From Hymenobacter aquaticus (GTDB lineage Bacteria > Bacteroidota > Bacteroidia > Cytophagales > Hymenobacteraceae), in contig NZ_SRLC01000001.1 in assembly GCF_004765605.1 (NCBI RefSeq), positions 620,001 to 684,000 on the forward strand: a stretch of DNA of 64,000 bases, written 5' to 3'. A model generated the notes under the pieces. It was not told the DNA's origin. It searched no databases and worked only from the letters and a program-made list of their open reading frames with translations. The stretch's first letter is position 1. Every line of letters starts with the position of its first letter. Made by a program: the position numbers and the translations under genes. Positions 17,083 through 26,316 of the stretch are shown here, in pieces.

Positions 17083-17238
17083 TGCGGGAGGAGGAAAGCG
17101 GCCCGCAAGATAACCTATAAGTGATTACTAGTTGCGTATAAATTTTTATATTGCGACTAAGTGTTGTAAAACATTGTGGTGCTTACTTGTGTGTTTTAAC
17201 ACGGTAAAAATACACTTTCAAATAGCTGTTGATTGGCA

Positions 17239-18674
17239 ATGAATCATTTCAAAATAGAAAGAAAAGCAATATATAAAGTGGCTAGTTTGATTACTGAATA
17301 TGGCTGGATTTTCAGGGAGCAGCCGATTGTGGATTTAGGGGTTGATGCATTAGTTGAAACTCCTATTGGTATTGATAATAGAAATAAAATATTTGCATTG
17401 CAAATAAAAGGGGGGTGAAAGTAATTTTGTTAGAAAAAAAGATTGTATTACATTTTATTTTTCTGAAAGGCATTTTATTTATTGGAATGCTATAAGTGAA
17501 AATTTGCCATTGTTTATTGTATTACATGATCCAGTGCAAGATATTGTGTATTGGCAATATTATAATATAGAAAACATCGTTAAAACTTCAAAAAAATGGA
17601 AGATTGACTTTCCTTTAAATAATATTCTTAATACAATTTGTAAAAAATGATATTGAAAACATAATAAACAAAATTGATTCATTAGAGAATACAGAATGCT
17701 TTTTACCAGATATGTTGTTTGATGATAAATTGCATATCTTATTTGAATATAAAATTATTCATAATAAACTATATATGGTGACGAGTTGCGGAAAAGAAAA
17801 CATATTATGTATTAACCTTCAGTATCTGCCTTCTTCAGAAGAGTGGGATGCTAATAAATCAATCTTTAACTGGAATAGCAATTATTATTATTCTATTCAA
17901 ATGTTTGAAGAGTATATTATAAAAGAATTTGCCTTGCTGCCAAATACTATTTCTGCTTATAAAAGCTTGATGGATCAAATATTGCTGATCTGCTTTAATG
18001 GCATTGCAAGTATTGTAGAATTTGTATTTAATGACTATAATAAAAACAATGGCGTTCCTGCGTATAATGATTTTGTTAAAGCATTTGAAATTTATTCGGG
18101 TGCTTGCAATGAAAATTATGAAGTTAAAGCTCTTGATTCTATAGTTATATTTAAACTAAAAAACGAAAGTTTTGAGATAAATACTTATGAAAGTATGAAG
18201 CAATATCTAAAGAGTTATATAGAAGGTGAAAGCTATGATGAAATATATACTGAAACAGAAATGCGTATCTGGAGTGAAATTTATCTAGATCCAGGGATTG
18301 AAAAAGAATATTTTATTCCTAAAATGCTAAATGAGTGGGAAATTTATTGGTCAACACTTTATAGTTCGGTGAGGGAGAGGGTTGGTAGTACTAGTCATTT
18401 GGATGGCAGAAAAGAGGCTTCGTTGCGAAAATTAAATATGTATTTTGATTTGTATAAAGAGAGTAATGATGTTATAAGACTTGCTTGGGATTTTGATGAC
18501 ATGGTTTTGTATCCTATTGCGGTTATTACTATGGTGAATATTTTTGATTCAGATGTCTGTTACGATGAATATTGTGAATTGGAATTTTTTACAGGTGGAA
18601 AATGGGAAAGTATAAGCCTCAATGAAGAGGATCCTTCTGCACTTATATTCTTTATAAGACGTGAAGATATATGA
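17239..18674 (+). pseudogene. DUF4365 nuclease-like gene with two frameshifts
   Basis: An AT-rich gene, far below the GC content on either side. It is split into three frames. The first frame (ATG 17239) ends at 17418 after a G6 run (17410-17415). Dropping one G continues into a second frame that ends at 17650 just after an A6 run (17642-17647). Dropping one A joins it to the long frame that ends at 18674. The repaired product is about 477 residues. Its N terminus has the DUF4365 PD-(D/E)XK-like signature: GVDALVE, then FALQIKGGESNF with the QxK pair. The remaining 330 residues are unrecognised. DUF4365 proteins are often linked with defence or mobile DNA. It is either a decayed acquired gene or carries two homopolymer read errors. 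Confidence 0.75.
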
Positions 18675-18680
18675 CTGTAC

Positions 18681-19103
18681 TTACCATTTCGCCACCCGCA
18701 GCCGCTGCTCCACTTCCGGCGTCACCCGCTTGGGCCGCTGCGTACTGGGGTCCAGCAGTACCCACTGGGTTTCGGCCTCGCAGAGCAGCACCCCGTCGGC
18801 GGCCCGCTCGATGCGTACGAAGCGCTGCGACTGAGCCCCGCGCACTTCCCCGATCCAGGTGGTGCAGCGCAGCTCCTCACCCAGGAAGGCCGGCTTGTGG
18901 TAGCGCACCCGGTGCTCCAGCACCACCCAGATATACTGCTCCCGCTCGCCGGCCGGAAAGGCGGCCTGCCAGTGGGCGGCGGCCGTGTCCTGCACAAACC
19001 GCACGTATTGCACGTTATTCACGTGGTTCAGCTCATCAATATCGGCCTCGACTACGGTGAGTAGGCGGGCAAAGCGGAAGGACGCGGAAGCTGATTCGGA
19101 CAT
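18681..19103 (-). CDS. Acyl-CoA thioesterase, 4-hydroxybenzoyl-CoA type hotdog
   Basis: A protein of 140 residues. The N-terminal signature DIDELNHVNNVQYVRF is that of the 4HBT hotdog family, with the Asp and the Asn pair forming the thioesterase site. A mid-protein VLEHRVRYHKPAFLGEEL strand follows. It hydrolyses fatty or aromatic acyl-CoA; the substrate is unknown. A longer upstream frame reaches 19370 but has no conserved sequence, so the ATG at 19103 is used. Its stop lies 6 bases from the end of the AT-rich DUF4365 gene. Confidence 0.87.
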   Translation of the reverse strand: MSESASASFRFARLLTVVEADIDELNHVNNVQYVRFVQDTAAAHWQAAFPAGEREQYIWVVLEHRVRYHKPAFLGEELRCTTWIGEVRGAQSQRFVRIERAADGVLLCEAETQWVLLDPSTQRPKRVTPEVEQRLRVAKW

Positions 19104-19563
19104 GGGCAACGTATTAGGCGAGGAAACCGGCGAAAGGATGATCTTACTCGACTCGCTGGCCCGCCAGGTTTTGGGCGGAAGGGTCGGTGGTGCCGCTAAG
19201 GTAGCTCGGGCGGGTTCGACGTTCTGCGGGCCGCCGGCCAATGGGGCCAAAAGACGCCAGAATGCTGGCCCAAAAACCGGATTTTGGCTGCTTGGCGGGT
19301 CGTTACGGTTGGGCTGAGCAAAAAAAACTTTGAAATTCCATGCCCGATAATAGCCGCCTGCCGCCTGCAAAGGGCACTTCCGTCCGAAACCGGGGGCATT
19401 AACAGAATCATAAAGCCCGGCATGACCATCTGCTACGGCAGAATTGCGTACCTTTGATTCAAGTTTAAGATAATGTGCTTCATTATTCTGCTATTCGTTC
19501 TGCAAAGAGCTGCATCAGATAACAATGGCCACTTTGCTTGAATGACATCCATACAATATCCTC
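19104..19563. other. 460-base gap upstream of the cold-shock gene
   Basis: No gene is supported here. The region holds the divergent starts of the thioesterase and cold-shock genes. Only the -7 box at 19449-19456 stands out. Confidence 0.5.
19449..19456 (+). promoter_or_regulatory. -7 promoter box TACCTTTG for the cold-shock gene
   Basis: A perfect TAnnTTTG match about 107 bases upstream of the cold-shock start codon, which would give a leader of roughly 100 bases. Long leaders are typical of cold-shock mRNAs in other bacteria. The -33 element is poor. Confidence 0.55.
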
Positions 19564-19755
19564 ATGCAAACAGGAACGGTAAAATTCTTCAATGACACCA
19601 AGGGCTTTGGTTTCATTAAATCTGACGAAAACGGTCAGGACATCTTCGTGCACGTAAGCGACCTGGTCGACGAAATTCGCGAGAACGACAAAGTGCAATT
19701 CGACGTTGCGCAGGGCCGTAAAGGTCTGAACGCCGTAAAGGTGTCGTTGGTGTAA
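19564..19755 (+). CDS. Cold-shock protein, CspA family
   Basis: A 63-residue single cold-shock domain with both RNA-binding motifs: RNP1 KGFGFI (residues 13-18) and RNP2 DIFVHVSD (about 26-33). It binds single-stranded nucleic acid and melts RNA secondary structure. A strong terminator follows, and a DEAD-box helicase gene lies 469 bases downstream on the same strand. The pair suggests a shared role in RNA remodelling in the cold, although they have separate promoters. Confidence 0.95.
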   Translation: MQTGTVKFFNDTKGFGFIKSDENGQDIFVHVSDLVDEIRENDKVQFDVAQGRKGLNAVKVSLV

Positions 19756-19787
19756 ATCACCTTATTCACTTCTCGCAAGTGAAACAG

Positions 19788-19814
19788 AAAAGCCTGCCTC
19801 GTGCAGGCTTTTTT
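19788..19814 (+). terminator. Rho-independent terminator of the cold-shock gene
   Basis: Stem AAAAGCCTGC/GCAGGCTTTT with a five-base loop, then a T run, 33 bases after the stop codon. Confidence 0.85.
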
Positions 19815-20037
19815 GCGTTTCGGCCGGTATGAGGGCTGGCACTGCCGAAAGCCAAAAGTGCTATTTTTGCCGGCGGCCGAACTTATAGCCCGGCTGTCGA
19901 GTTACAATGGCCCTGGTCTATATAGCGGAGTTAACAGCCTGCCTGTTGCGCCCATCGGCCGGGGAAATCCTTCCGCCCAAACCGGAATAAGAGCTAGCTA
20001 AAACGGCTGCTACGTATCTTTTCTCGCGAAAAACACG

Positions 20038-20045
20038 TACCTTTG
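20038..20045 (+). promoter_or_regulatory. -7 promoter box TACCTTTG for the DEAD-box helicase
   Basis: A perfect TAnnTTTG element followed by GC, about 180 bases before the helicase ATG. It predicts a long 5' leader, as known for cold-shock helicase mRNAs such as csdA. The -33 region has TTTTC but no TTG. Confidence 0.55.
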
Positions 20046-20223
20046 CAGCCGCATTGAGAACGGCCATGTTCCGCGCAGCATAGGCTGCTGTAATCTAATA
20101 GGCTGGCCGCCTTCGTCTTCCGTCCGTTGCTTCCGTCGCTTGTCGTTGTTGTTGAGTGGGAGAGGAACGTCGCTGAATCCGCTGTTTTCAGAGCTATTGT
20201 CTCCCATTCCATCTAACACAGAC

Positions 20224-22188
20224 ATGGAAAAAGTAAAATTTGAAGAGCTGAATCTCTCTGAAGAGATGATGCGCGCCATTGCCGAGCTCGGCTATGAAGA
20301 AGCATCGCCCATCCAGACGGCGGCTATCCCCGTTCTGCTCGAAGGCAAGGACGTAATCGGTCAGGCCCAGACGGGTACCGGTAAAACGGCCGCGTTCGGC
20401 ATTCCCGCCATCGAAGGCGTTGACACCAACAACCGCGCCGTGCAGGTGCTGGTGCTGTGCCCCACCCGCGAGCTGGCGGTGCAGGTATCGGGCGAAATCC
20501 AGAAGCTGGGCAAGTACAAGCGGGGTCTGGCCGTGGTGCCAATCTACGGTGGCCAGAGCTACGACCGGCAGTTCCAGGCCTTGGAGCGCGGCGTGCAGAT
20601 CGTTATTGGCACTCCCGGCCGCGTAATGGACCACCTAGAGCGCGGTACGCTGAAGCTGGACCAGGTTAAGAAAATCATCCTGGACGAAGCCGACGAAATG
20701 CTCGACATGGGCTTCCGCGACGACATCGAGGTGGTACTGAGCAAGATGCCCGAAGACCGCCAGACGGTGTTCTTCTCGGCTACGATGAGCAAGCCCATCA
20801 TGGAGCTCACCAAAAAGTACCAAACCAACCCGCAGATCGTAAAGGTTAACCACCAGGAGCTGACCGTTACGAACATCGAGCAGATGTACTACGAGGTGCG
20901 CAACCCGATGAAAAAGGACGTGCTGTCCCGCATCATCGACATGTACAACCTCAAGTCGACCATCGTATTCTGCAACACCAAGCGCATGGTGGATGAGTGC
21001 GTGGCCGAACTCCAGGCCCGCGGCTACTTCGCCGACGGCTTGCACGGCGACATGGGCCAGCAGCAGCGCCAGAACACGCTCGACAAGTTCCGCAAGGGCA
21101 CGCTCGAAATCCTGGTGGCTACCGACGTCGCCGCCCGTGGTATCGACGTGGAAAACGTGGAAGCCGTGGTGAACTACGACCTGCCCGCCGACGAAGAGTA
21201 CTACGTGCACCGCATCGGCCGCACCGGCCGCGCCGGCAAGCTGGGCAAGGCTTTCACCTTCGTGAGCGGCCGCGACATCTACAAGCTGCGCGACATCATG
21301 CGCTACACCAAGGCCAACATCAAGCAGGAGCGTATTCCGTCGTTTGAGGATGTGTCGGAGGTGAAAACCACGCTGTTCCTGGCCCAGATCAAGGAAATCA
21401 TTGAGAAAGGTAAGCTGGAGAAGTACGTGGCCCGCGTGCAGCGCCTGCTCGACCAGGAAGAAGACATTACCTCCCTCGACGTGGCCGCCGCTCTGCTGCG
21501 CATGACGATGAAGGAAGACAAGCAGGCTGAAAAGAGCTTGGAAGTGGGTCGGCAGCAGGGCGCCGTGCGCCCCGGCTTCACCCGCCTGTTCGTCACGATG
21601 GGCAAGAAAGACCGGGTTCATCCCCGCGACATCGTTGACCTGATTGCCGAGAACACCGCCCTGACCGGCAGCAAAGTCGGCGACATTGCCCTCTACGACA
21701 AGTTCAGCTTCGTGGAAGTGCCCTCGGAGTTTGCCGAGGAAATCACCACCAAGCTGGGCCGCACCTCGATTCAGGGTCGTCCCGTGTCGTTTAACATTGC
21801 CACGCCCCGCCAGGAAGGCGATGCGCAGCAGGAAGGCAACACCCGCGGCCCCGGCGGCTTCGGCGGCGGCGAAGATCGTCCGCGGCGGAGCGGTGGCTAC
21901 GGTGAGCGGCGCGAAGGCGGCTTCGGCGGCAACCGCGGCGGTAGCTACGGCGACCGTCGGGAAGGTGGCTTCAACCGCGGTGGCGGCTCGTTTGGTGGCA
22001 ACCGCGAAGGTGGCTACCGGGGCGGCAACAGCGGCGGCAGCTCCTACGGCGGTGGCTACAAAGGCAACCGCGACGGGGGCAGCAGCTACGGTGGCGGCTA
22101 CAAGGGCAAGCGCGACAACGACGGCGGCGGTTTCCGCGGCCGTAGCGAAGGCCCCGCTCCCCGCCCGCGTCAGGATTTCGACGAATAG
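20224..22188 (+). CDS. DEAD-box RNA helicase, CsdA/DeaD-like with RNA-binding tail
   Basis: A protein of 654 residues. Motifs in order: Q-motif SPIQTAAIP, Walker [23 protein letters not shown] box LDEADEML, SAT, and [10 protein letters not shown]. After the helicase core is a DbpA/CsdA-type RNA-binding domain (FTRLFVTMGKKDRVHPRDI...) and a tail of about 110 residues rich in Gly, Arg, Tyr and Ser (GGY/GGN repeats), which is probably disordered and RNA-binding. It unwinds RNA in ribosome assembly or cold adaptation. An in-frame extension to 20140 is judged untranslated leader because the ATG at 20224 begins the conserved FEELNLSEEMMRAI. Confidence 0.93.
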   Translation: MEKVKFEELNLSEEMMRAIAELGYEEASPIQTAAIPVLLEGKDVIGQAQTGTGKTAAFGIPAIEGVDTNNRAVQVLVLCPTRELAVQVSGEIQKLGKYKRGLAVVPIYGGQSYDRQFQALERGVQIVIGTPGRVMDHLERGTLKLDQVKKIILDEADEMLDMGFRDDIEVVLSKMPEDRQTVFFSATMSKPIMELTKKYQTNPQIVKVNHQELTVTNIEQMYYEVRNPMKKDVLSRIIDMYNLKSTIVFCNTKRMVDECVAELQARGYFADGLHGDMGQQQRQNTLDKFRKGTLEILVATDVAARGIDVENVEAVVNYDLPADEEYYVHRIGRTGRAGKLGKAFTFVSGRDIYKLRDIMRYTKANIKQERIPSFEDVSEVKTTLFLAQIKEIIEKGKLEKYVARVQRLLDQEEDITSLDVAAALLRMTMKEDKQAEKSLEVGRQQGAVRPGFTRLFVTMGKKDRVHPRDIVDLIAENTALTGSKVGDIALYDKFSFVEVPSEFAEEITTKLGRTSIQGRPVSFNIATPRQEGDAQQEGNTRGPGGFGGGEDRPRRSGGYGERREGGFGGNRGGSYGDRREGGFNRGGGSFGGNREGGYRGGNSGGSSYGGGYKGNRDGGSSYGGGYKGKRDNDGGGFRGRSEGPAPRPRQDFDE

Positions 22189-22244
22189 CGCCTGAGTAAG
22201 CAGGGGTGGGGCTGAAGCTTTGCCCCGGTTTACATCCTAGATAC

Positions 22245-22279
22245 AAAAAAGCCCCGCCGGGATTCCGGCGGGGCTTTTT
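22245..22279. terminator. Bidirectional terminator
   Basis: Stem GCCCCGCCGG/CCGGCGGGGC with a four-base loop and A and T runs on the two sides, between the convergent helicase and DUF2383 genes. Confidence 0.9.
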
Positions 22280-22299
22280 CTATGCGCTACAACGTGCGC

Positions 22300-22752
22300 T
22301 TACTTCGCGGCTGCGGCGTCGCGCAGGGTGCGAATCTCGTTGTGGGCTTCCTGGATGCCCTGGTACTGCTTTTCAATGATGCTTTTGAGCTGCCCGGGCA
22401 GGCCCTCGGCTTTCAGGGCCGTTTGGTAGGCTTTCACGGCATAGTCTTCGCCCCGCTCGCACTCATTCAGGATGCTTTCCCGGCTTTTGCTGGTAATGGC
22501 GGCCTTCAGGTTGATGAAAGCGCGGTGAATGGTGCCTGTAACGGAGCTCTCCTCGTCGGCTTTCAGGTTGAGCTTGTGCATCTGATCTTCCAGCTCGGTC
22601 AAAAAACCGTCGCGCTGCACGGCGTATTTCTTGAATACCTGCTTCAGGTCATGATCGTCGACGTCGGTGGTGGCGGTAGAATAGCCTTTTTCGCCGTCTT
22701 TCAGCGTTTCGAGCAGTTCGTTGAGCAGGGCTTGGGTTGCTTTGGCTTCCAT
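22300..22752 (-). CDS. PA2169-family four-helix-bundle protein (DUF2383)
   Basis: A protein of 150 residues, almost wholly alpha-helical, with the ferritin-like DUF2383 pattern: LNELLETLKDGEKGYSTA at the N terminus, ECERGEDYAVKAYQTAL in the middle, and IQEAHNEIRTLRDA at the C terminus. Members are small stress-related proteins of unclear function in many Gram-negative bacteria. It is a single gene with its own terminator. Confidence 0.88.
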   Translation of the reverse strand: MEAKATQALLNELLETLKDGEKGYSTATTDVDDHDLKQVFKKYAVQRDGFLTELEDQMHKLNLKADEESSVTGTIHRAFINLKAAITSKSRESILNECERGEDYAVKAYQTALKAEGLPGQLKSIIEKQYQGIQEAHNEIRTLRDAAAAK

Positions 22753-22926
22753 GAGTGGGTCAGTAAATTAGGTGTAGTAGAAACAAGGATTGTGTCTCTC
22801 TTTACTGGCTGGCAGCTCCTAGGGTTACAGAAACAAGGCAACAGCGGCAAAGCAGGAATGCTACTGCATGCCGAAAAAGTATTATCCACGACTAGCTCTG
22901 CCAAACTACCGGCCGGGGGCGCGTGG

Positions 22927-24174
22927 TCAGGCCAGGGGCTTGCTCATGGCCTGGCCGGCCAGATAGCCGGTGGTCCAGGCGGCCTGGAAGTTGAAGCCGC
23001 CGGTGATGCCGTCGATGTCGAGCACCTCGCCGGCGAAGTGCAGGCCCGGGTGCAGGCGGCTTTCCATGGTTTTCAGGTTGACTTCGCCCAGCACCACGCC
23101 GCCGCAGGTCACAAATTCTTCCTTGAAGGTGGTTTTGCCGCGCACGGCCAGCGGCATGCGCAGCAGCAGCTCCAGCAGCCGGTTCTGCAGCTTGCCGGCC
23201 AGCTCGCTCCAGCGGGTGTCGGCCCCAATGCCGGCCTGCTCGACCAGGGCCCGCCACAGCCGCTGGGGCAGGCCAAACAGCGGGTTGACCAGCACTACTT
23301 TCTTACCGTTTTCGTCCCGGAAGGCGTGCAGCCACTGGCGTAGGGTTTCCTCGTTGTGGGCCGGAATCCAATTGACCAGGGCCGTGCCGGTGTAGTTGAG
23401 TTCGTGCAGGCGGCGGGCCCCCCAGGCCGAGAGCTTGAGCACGGCCGGCCCGCTCACGCCCCAGTGCGTAATCAGCAGCGGGCCTTCGTAATCGAGCTTT
23501 TCGCCGACAATAACTACCCGAGCCAGGGGCACGCTCACGCCCATCAATTCCTTGAGCGGCGACTCGGGCACGTTGAAAGTAAACAGGGACGGAACCGGGG
23601 CGGCAATGGTGTGGCCCAGCTGCCGCAGCCAGTCGTAGCCCTCGGTTTTGGGCACGCCGCCGGTGGCAATCAGCAGGCGCTGGGCCGTCAGCGTCTGGGC
23701 GTGCAGGCCGGTCAGGCGTACCGCGAAGCCGCCCCCGGGCAGTGGGGTGAGCTGCTCGGCATTGGTATTGAGCAGCACCTGCACACCGGCCTGGCGGGCC
23801 GCTTCAAGCAGGGCCTGGGCAATGGTTTCCGACGAGTCGGTGGTGGGAAACATACGGCCGTCGGCTTCGGTCTTGAGTTCTACGCCGCGCCGCGCAAACC
23901 AGCGCACCGTATCCTGGGCCCCAAATTGCTGAAAGGGCTCCTTCAGCTTTTTGCCGCCCCGCGGGTAGTGCTGCACCAGCTGCGCGGCCGAAAAACAGGC
24001 GTGCGTCACGTTGCAGCGCCCCCCGCCCGACACCCGGACTTTGCTCAGCAGCTTGCCGGTTTTCTCGACCAGCAGCACCCGGGCCGCAGGGTTGGCTTCG
24101 GCGCAGGCAATGGCCCCGAAAAAGCCGGCCGCGCCGCCACCCAGCACCACGACCGTCAGTTTATCAGTATTCAC
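22927..24174 (-). CDS. FAD-dependent oxidoreductase, BaiN/HI0933 family
   Basis: A protein of 415 residues. The dinucleotide-binding GGGAAGFFGAIAC is near the N terminus, followed by the family signature VSGGGRCNVTH. Near the C terminus, GEVLDIDGITGGFNFQ is the second FAD-contact motif. Family members include a reductase of the bile-acid pathway, but most are uncharacterised. The GTG at 24174 is preferred because a TATCTTTG promoter box lies four bases upstream of it, so a GTG at 24192 in the same frame would lie upstream of the transcription start. Confidence 0.88.
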   Translation of the reverse strand: MNTDKLTVVVLGGGAAGFFGAIACAEANPAARVLLVEKTGKLLSKVRVSGGGRCNVTHACFSAAQLVQHYPRGGKKLKEPFQQFGAQDTVRWFARRGVELKTEADGRMFPTTDSSETIAQALLEAARQAGVQVLLNTNAEQLTPLPGGGFAVRLTGLHAQTLTAQRLLIATGGVPKTEGYDWLRQLGHTIAAPVPSLFTFNVPESPLKELMGVSVPLARVVIVGEKLDYEGPLLITHWGVSGPAVLKLSAWGARRLHELNYTGTALVNWIPAHNEETLRQWLHAFRDENGKKVVLVNPLFGLPQRLWRALVEQAGIGADTRWSELAGKLQNRLLELLLRMPLAVRGKTTFKEEFVTCGGVVLGEVNLKTMESRLHPGLHFAGEVLDIDGITGGFNFQAAWTTGYLAGQAMSKPLA

Positions 24175-24178
24175 GGGG

Positions 24179-24186
24179 CAAAGATA
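24179..24186 (-). promoter_or_regulatory. -7 promoter box TATCTTTG, four bases from start
   Basis: A perfect TAnnTTTG element on the minus strand ending four bases before the GTG at 24174. A TTTG lies 22 bases further upstream as a possible -33 element. Confidence 0.6.
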
Positions 24187-24231
24187 ACCCACGGATTTCC
24201 GCCGATTTCAAATCGACCCGTTCGTTACGCT

Positions 24232-24270
24232 AAATCGGGCCACCCATTGTTAAAATCGACGGCCCGATTT
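24232..24270. repeat. Short inverted repeat between the flavoprotein and YeeZ genes
   Basis: AAATCGGGCC (24232-24241) and GGCCCGATTT (24261-24270) form 10-bp arms with a 19-base loop. The surrounding 100 bases contain further AAAATCG variants. It may be the YeeZ-like gene's terminator or a small repeat. Confidence 0.4.
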
Positions 24271-24370
24271 TCCAAACGGCCCCGTTGATTTTAAAGGCAG
24301 ACGGCACGATTTGCCCAGCTGCTGAGTCCCACCCAAATCCGTCGGCACCTGGTGAAATTGGGCCCTGGGC

Positions 24371-25219
24371 TCAGCAGTAGGCCAGCGCGGCCAGCAGGTC
24401 GTCGTGCCGGAACTGGTAGTTGAGTTTCTGCCGGATCAGGCTGCTGTCGATAATTTTGCCCCCGGCCGAGTCGGGCTGGAAAACCGGGGCGGCCAGCCCC
24501 AGCCGTTGGGCCGCCGCCGGGTAAAACTCCCGGCGCAGCAAATGCTGGTTCGCGCTGGCGTTGAAGGTGTAGCCCCAGGCCTGCTGCTGAATAATGTTGG
24601 TGAGCAGGCCAACACAATCGTGGAGGTGAATCAGGTTGACGGGCGCGTTGCCGTTGGGCACGTCCTGCCGGCCGGCCAGAAAGCGGCCCGGGGGGCGCTG
24701 TGGGCCAATCAGGCCGCTCAGGCGCACAATCGTGGTTTGCCACTGCCCGGTAGTGGAGGTAAACTGCCCTTCGGCCCGCAGCAGGTCCGACGCCGCGTCG
24801 GCCGAGGCCACGGCGTCGGCTTCGGTCATGCGGCGCGGCTCGTCGGGGTACACGCTGGTCGAGCTCACGAACAGCACGTGCCGCACGCCGGCGGCAGCCA
24901 GGGCGCTGCCCACCGGCCGCAGCAGGGCCGGGTAGCCGCCCGCGCCGGCTTTGCTGGGCGGAATGTTCAGAATTAATACCTGTACGCCGGCCAGCATGGC
25001 CCGCAGCGTGTCGGCGTCGGTGGCGCTAAATTCGGCCCCCAAGCGCAGCAGGTAGGGCGTAATGCCGGCGTCGCGTAGGGTAAGCAGCTGTTTGGGCGTA
25101 GTCGTGGAGCCCACCACGGGGTAACCGGCGGCCACCAGGGCCTTGGCCAGGGGCAGGCCGAGCCAGCCGCAGCCAAGCACGGCCACCGGGGGAAGAGAAG
25201 AAGGGGAGAGGACGCTCAT
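24371..25219 (-). CDS. NAD(P)-binding YeeZ-like protein
   Basis: A protein of 282 residues. The N-terminal Rossmann motif VLGCGWLGLPLAKAL and a SSTSVYPDEP segment in mid-protein resemble extended SDR/epimerase proteins of the YeeZ group. The complete Tyr-xxx-Lys catalytic pair of SDR enzymes is not apparent, so it may bind nucleotide without classical dehydrogenase chemistry. A CACCTTTG element seven bases before the ATG is one mismatch from the -7 consensus. Confidence 0.82.
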   Translation of the reverse strand: MSVLSPSSLPPVAVLGCGWLGLPLAKALVAAGYPVVGSTTTPKQLLTLRDAGITPYLLRLGAEFSATDADTLRAMLAGVQVLILNIPPSKAGAGGYPALLRPVGSALAAAGVRHVLFVSSTSVYPDEPRRMTEADAVASADAASDLLRAEGQFTSTTGQWQTTIVRLSGLIGPQRPPGRFLAGRQDVPNGNAPVNLIHLHDCVGLLTNIIQQQAWGYTFNASANQHLLRREFYPAAAQRLGLAAPVFQPDSAGGKIIDSSLIRQKLNYQFRHDDLLAALAYC

Positions 25220-25327
25220 GTGGGGCCAAAGGTGGGAAAAAATCCTTCTTCTCGTTTTTTATGCGGGCAAAGCCAACAAATCCCGTTCTTGCAGCTTTCC
25301 CATCCTTCCCCTTACCTCTGCTTTTCT

Positions 25328-26197
25328 ATGTCTGCGTACTCCCAACCCATGCTCCGCGACAACGCGCTCCAAGGCAAAACCATCGTCGTGACCGGCGGCG
25401 GCACTGGCCTGGGCCGGGCCATGACCACGTATTTCCTGCAACTGGGCGCCAACGTGACCATCAGCAGCCGCAAGCTCGACGTGCTGGAAAAGACGGCCGA
25501 GGAGCTGCGCCAGCAAACCGGCGGCAAGGTGCTGGCCGTGCAGTGCGACGTGCGCAAGTACGACGAGGTGGAAGCCATGCTGCAGCGCACCATCGACGAG
25601 TTTGGCGGCGTCGACGTGCTGCTCAACAACGCGGCCGGCAACTTTATTTCGCCCACCGAGCGCCTCTCGCACAAAGCCTTCGACGTGATTGTCGACATCG
25701 TGCTGCGCGGCTCCTACAACTGCACCCTGGCTTTCGGCAAGCGCTGGATTGCCGACAAAAAGCCCGGCACCATCCTCAACATCGTCACGACCTACGCTTC
25801 CGTGGGCTCGGCCTACGTCGTGCCCTCGGCCGCGGCCAAGGCCGGTGTGCTGGCCATGACCCGCTCCCTGGCCGTGGAATGGGCCAAATACGGTATCCGC
25901 TCCAACGCCATTGCGCCCGGCCCGTTCCCGACGGAAGGCGCCTGGAGCCGCCTGTTTCCGGCCCCGCTGGCCGAAAAGCTGGACCCCGCCGCCTCGGTGC
26001 CGCTCAAGCGCGTGGGCGAATACCAGGAACTGGCCAACCTGGCCGCCTACCTCGTGTCCGACTTCTCGGCCTACGTGAACGGGGAAGTGGTGACCATCGA
26101 CGGGGGCGAGTGGCTCAATGGGGCCGGCGAGTTCAACAAGCTGGAGCTGATTCCGGCCCCGATGTGGGACGAAATCGAAAAAGCCATGCGCCGCTAG
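25328..26197 (+). CDS. SDR oxidoreductase, 2,4-dienoyl-CoA reductase-like
   Basis: A protein of 289 residues. Cofactor motif TGGGTGLGRAM, then NNAAGNF, the segment TTYASVGSAYVVPSAAAKAGV, and IAPGPFPTEGAW. The NNAAGNF/GPFPTEGA combination is typical of the dienoyl-CoA reductase/trans-2-enoyl-CoA reductase branch of classical SDRs, pointing to beta-oxidation of unsaturated fatty acids. In the usual catalytic position the Tyr is replaced: the sequence reads VVPSAAAKAG, keeping Lys, as known for the dienoyl-CoA reductase branch. The ATG at 25328 (MSAYSQP) is chosen over an upstream non-conserved extension. Confidence 0.87.
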   Translation: MSAYSQPMLRDNALQGKTIVVTGGGTGLGRAMTTYFLQLGANVTISSRKLDVLEKTAEELRQQTGGKVLAVQCDVRKYDEVEAMLQRTIDEFGGVDVLLNNAAGNFISPTERLSHKAFDVIVDIVLRGSYNCTLAFGKRWIADKKPGTILNIVTTYASVGSAYVVPSAAAKAGVLAMTRSLAVEWAKYGIRSNAIAPGPFPTEGAWSRLFPAPLAEKLDPAASVPLKRVGEYQELANLAAYLVSDFSAYVNGEVVTIDGGEWLNGAGEFNKLELIPAPMWDEIEKAMRR

Positions 26198-26316
26198 GGG
26201 TAAACAGGCCTTCGGTAAAAAATTTACCAATGGATGAGTTTCCATCGATTGGAAACGTAGTGCTCAGTTTCCGGGCTACAACGGCAACGGATTAAACCAT
26301 TCTTACCCTATACCTC

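Larger units (their letters stand above)
19756..20223. other. 468-base intergenic region between csp and the helicase
   Basis: No gene is supported. It holds the csp terminator (19788-19814) and a promoter box for the helicase (20038-20045). The implied helicase leader is about 170 bases and may carry regulatory structure, but no known riboswitch was recognised. Confidence 0.5.

Noticed and set aside
15394..17124. Long plus-strand open frame opposite the AddA gene
   Set aside because: Same antisense pattern with no domain; the helicase motifs on the minus strand are unambiguous.
19801..20001. Possible 66-residue gene after the cold-shock gene
   Set aside because: It begins inside the terminator hairpin, has no conserved pattern, and no promoter lies before it.
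21841..22188. Tandem Gly-rich repeats that resemble a repeat array
   Set aside because: They are in frame and encode the Gly/Arg-rich tail of the DEAD-box helicase.
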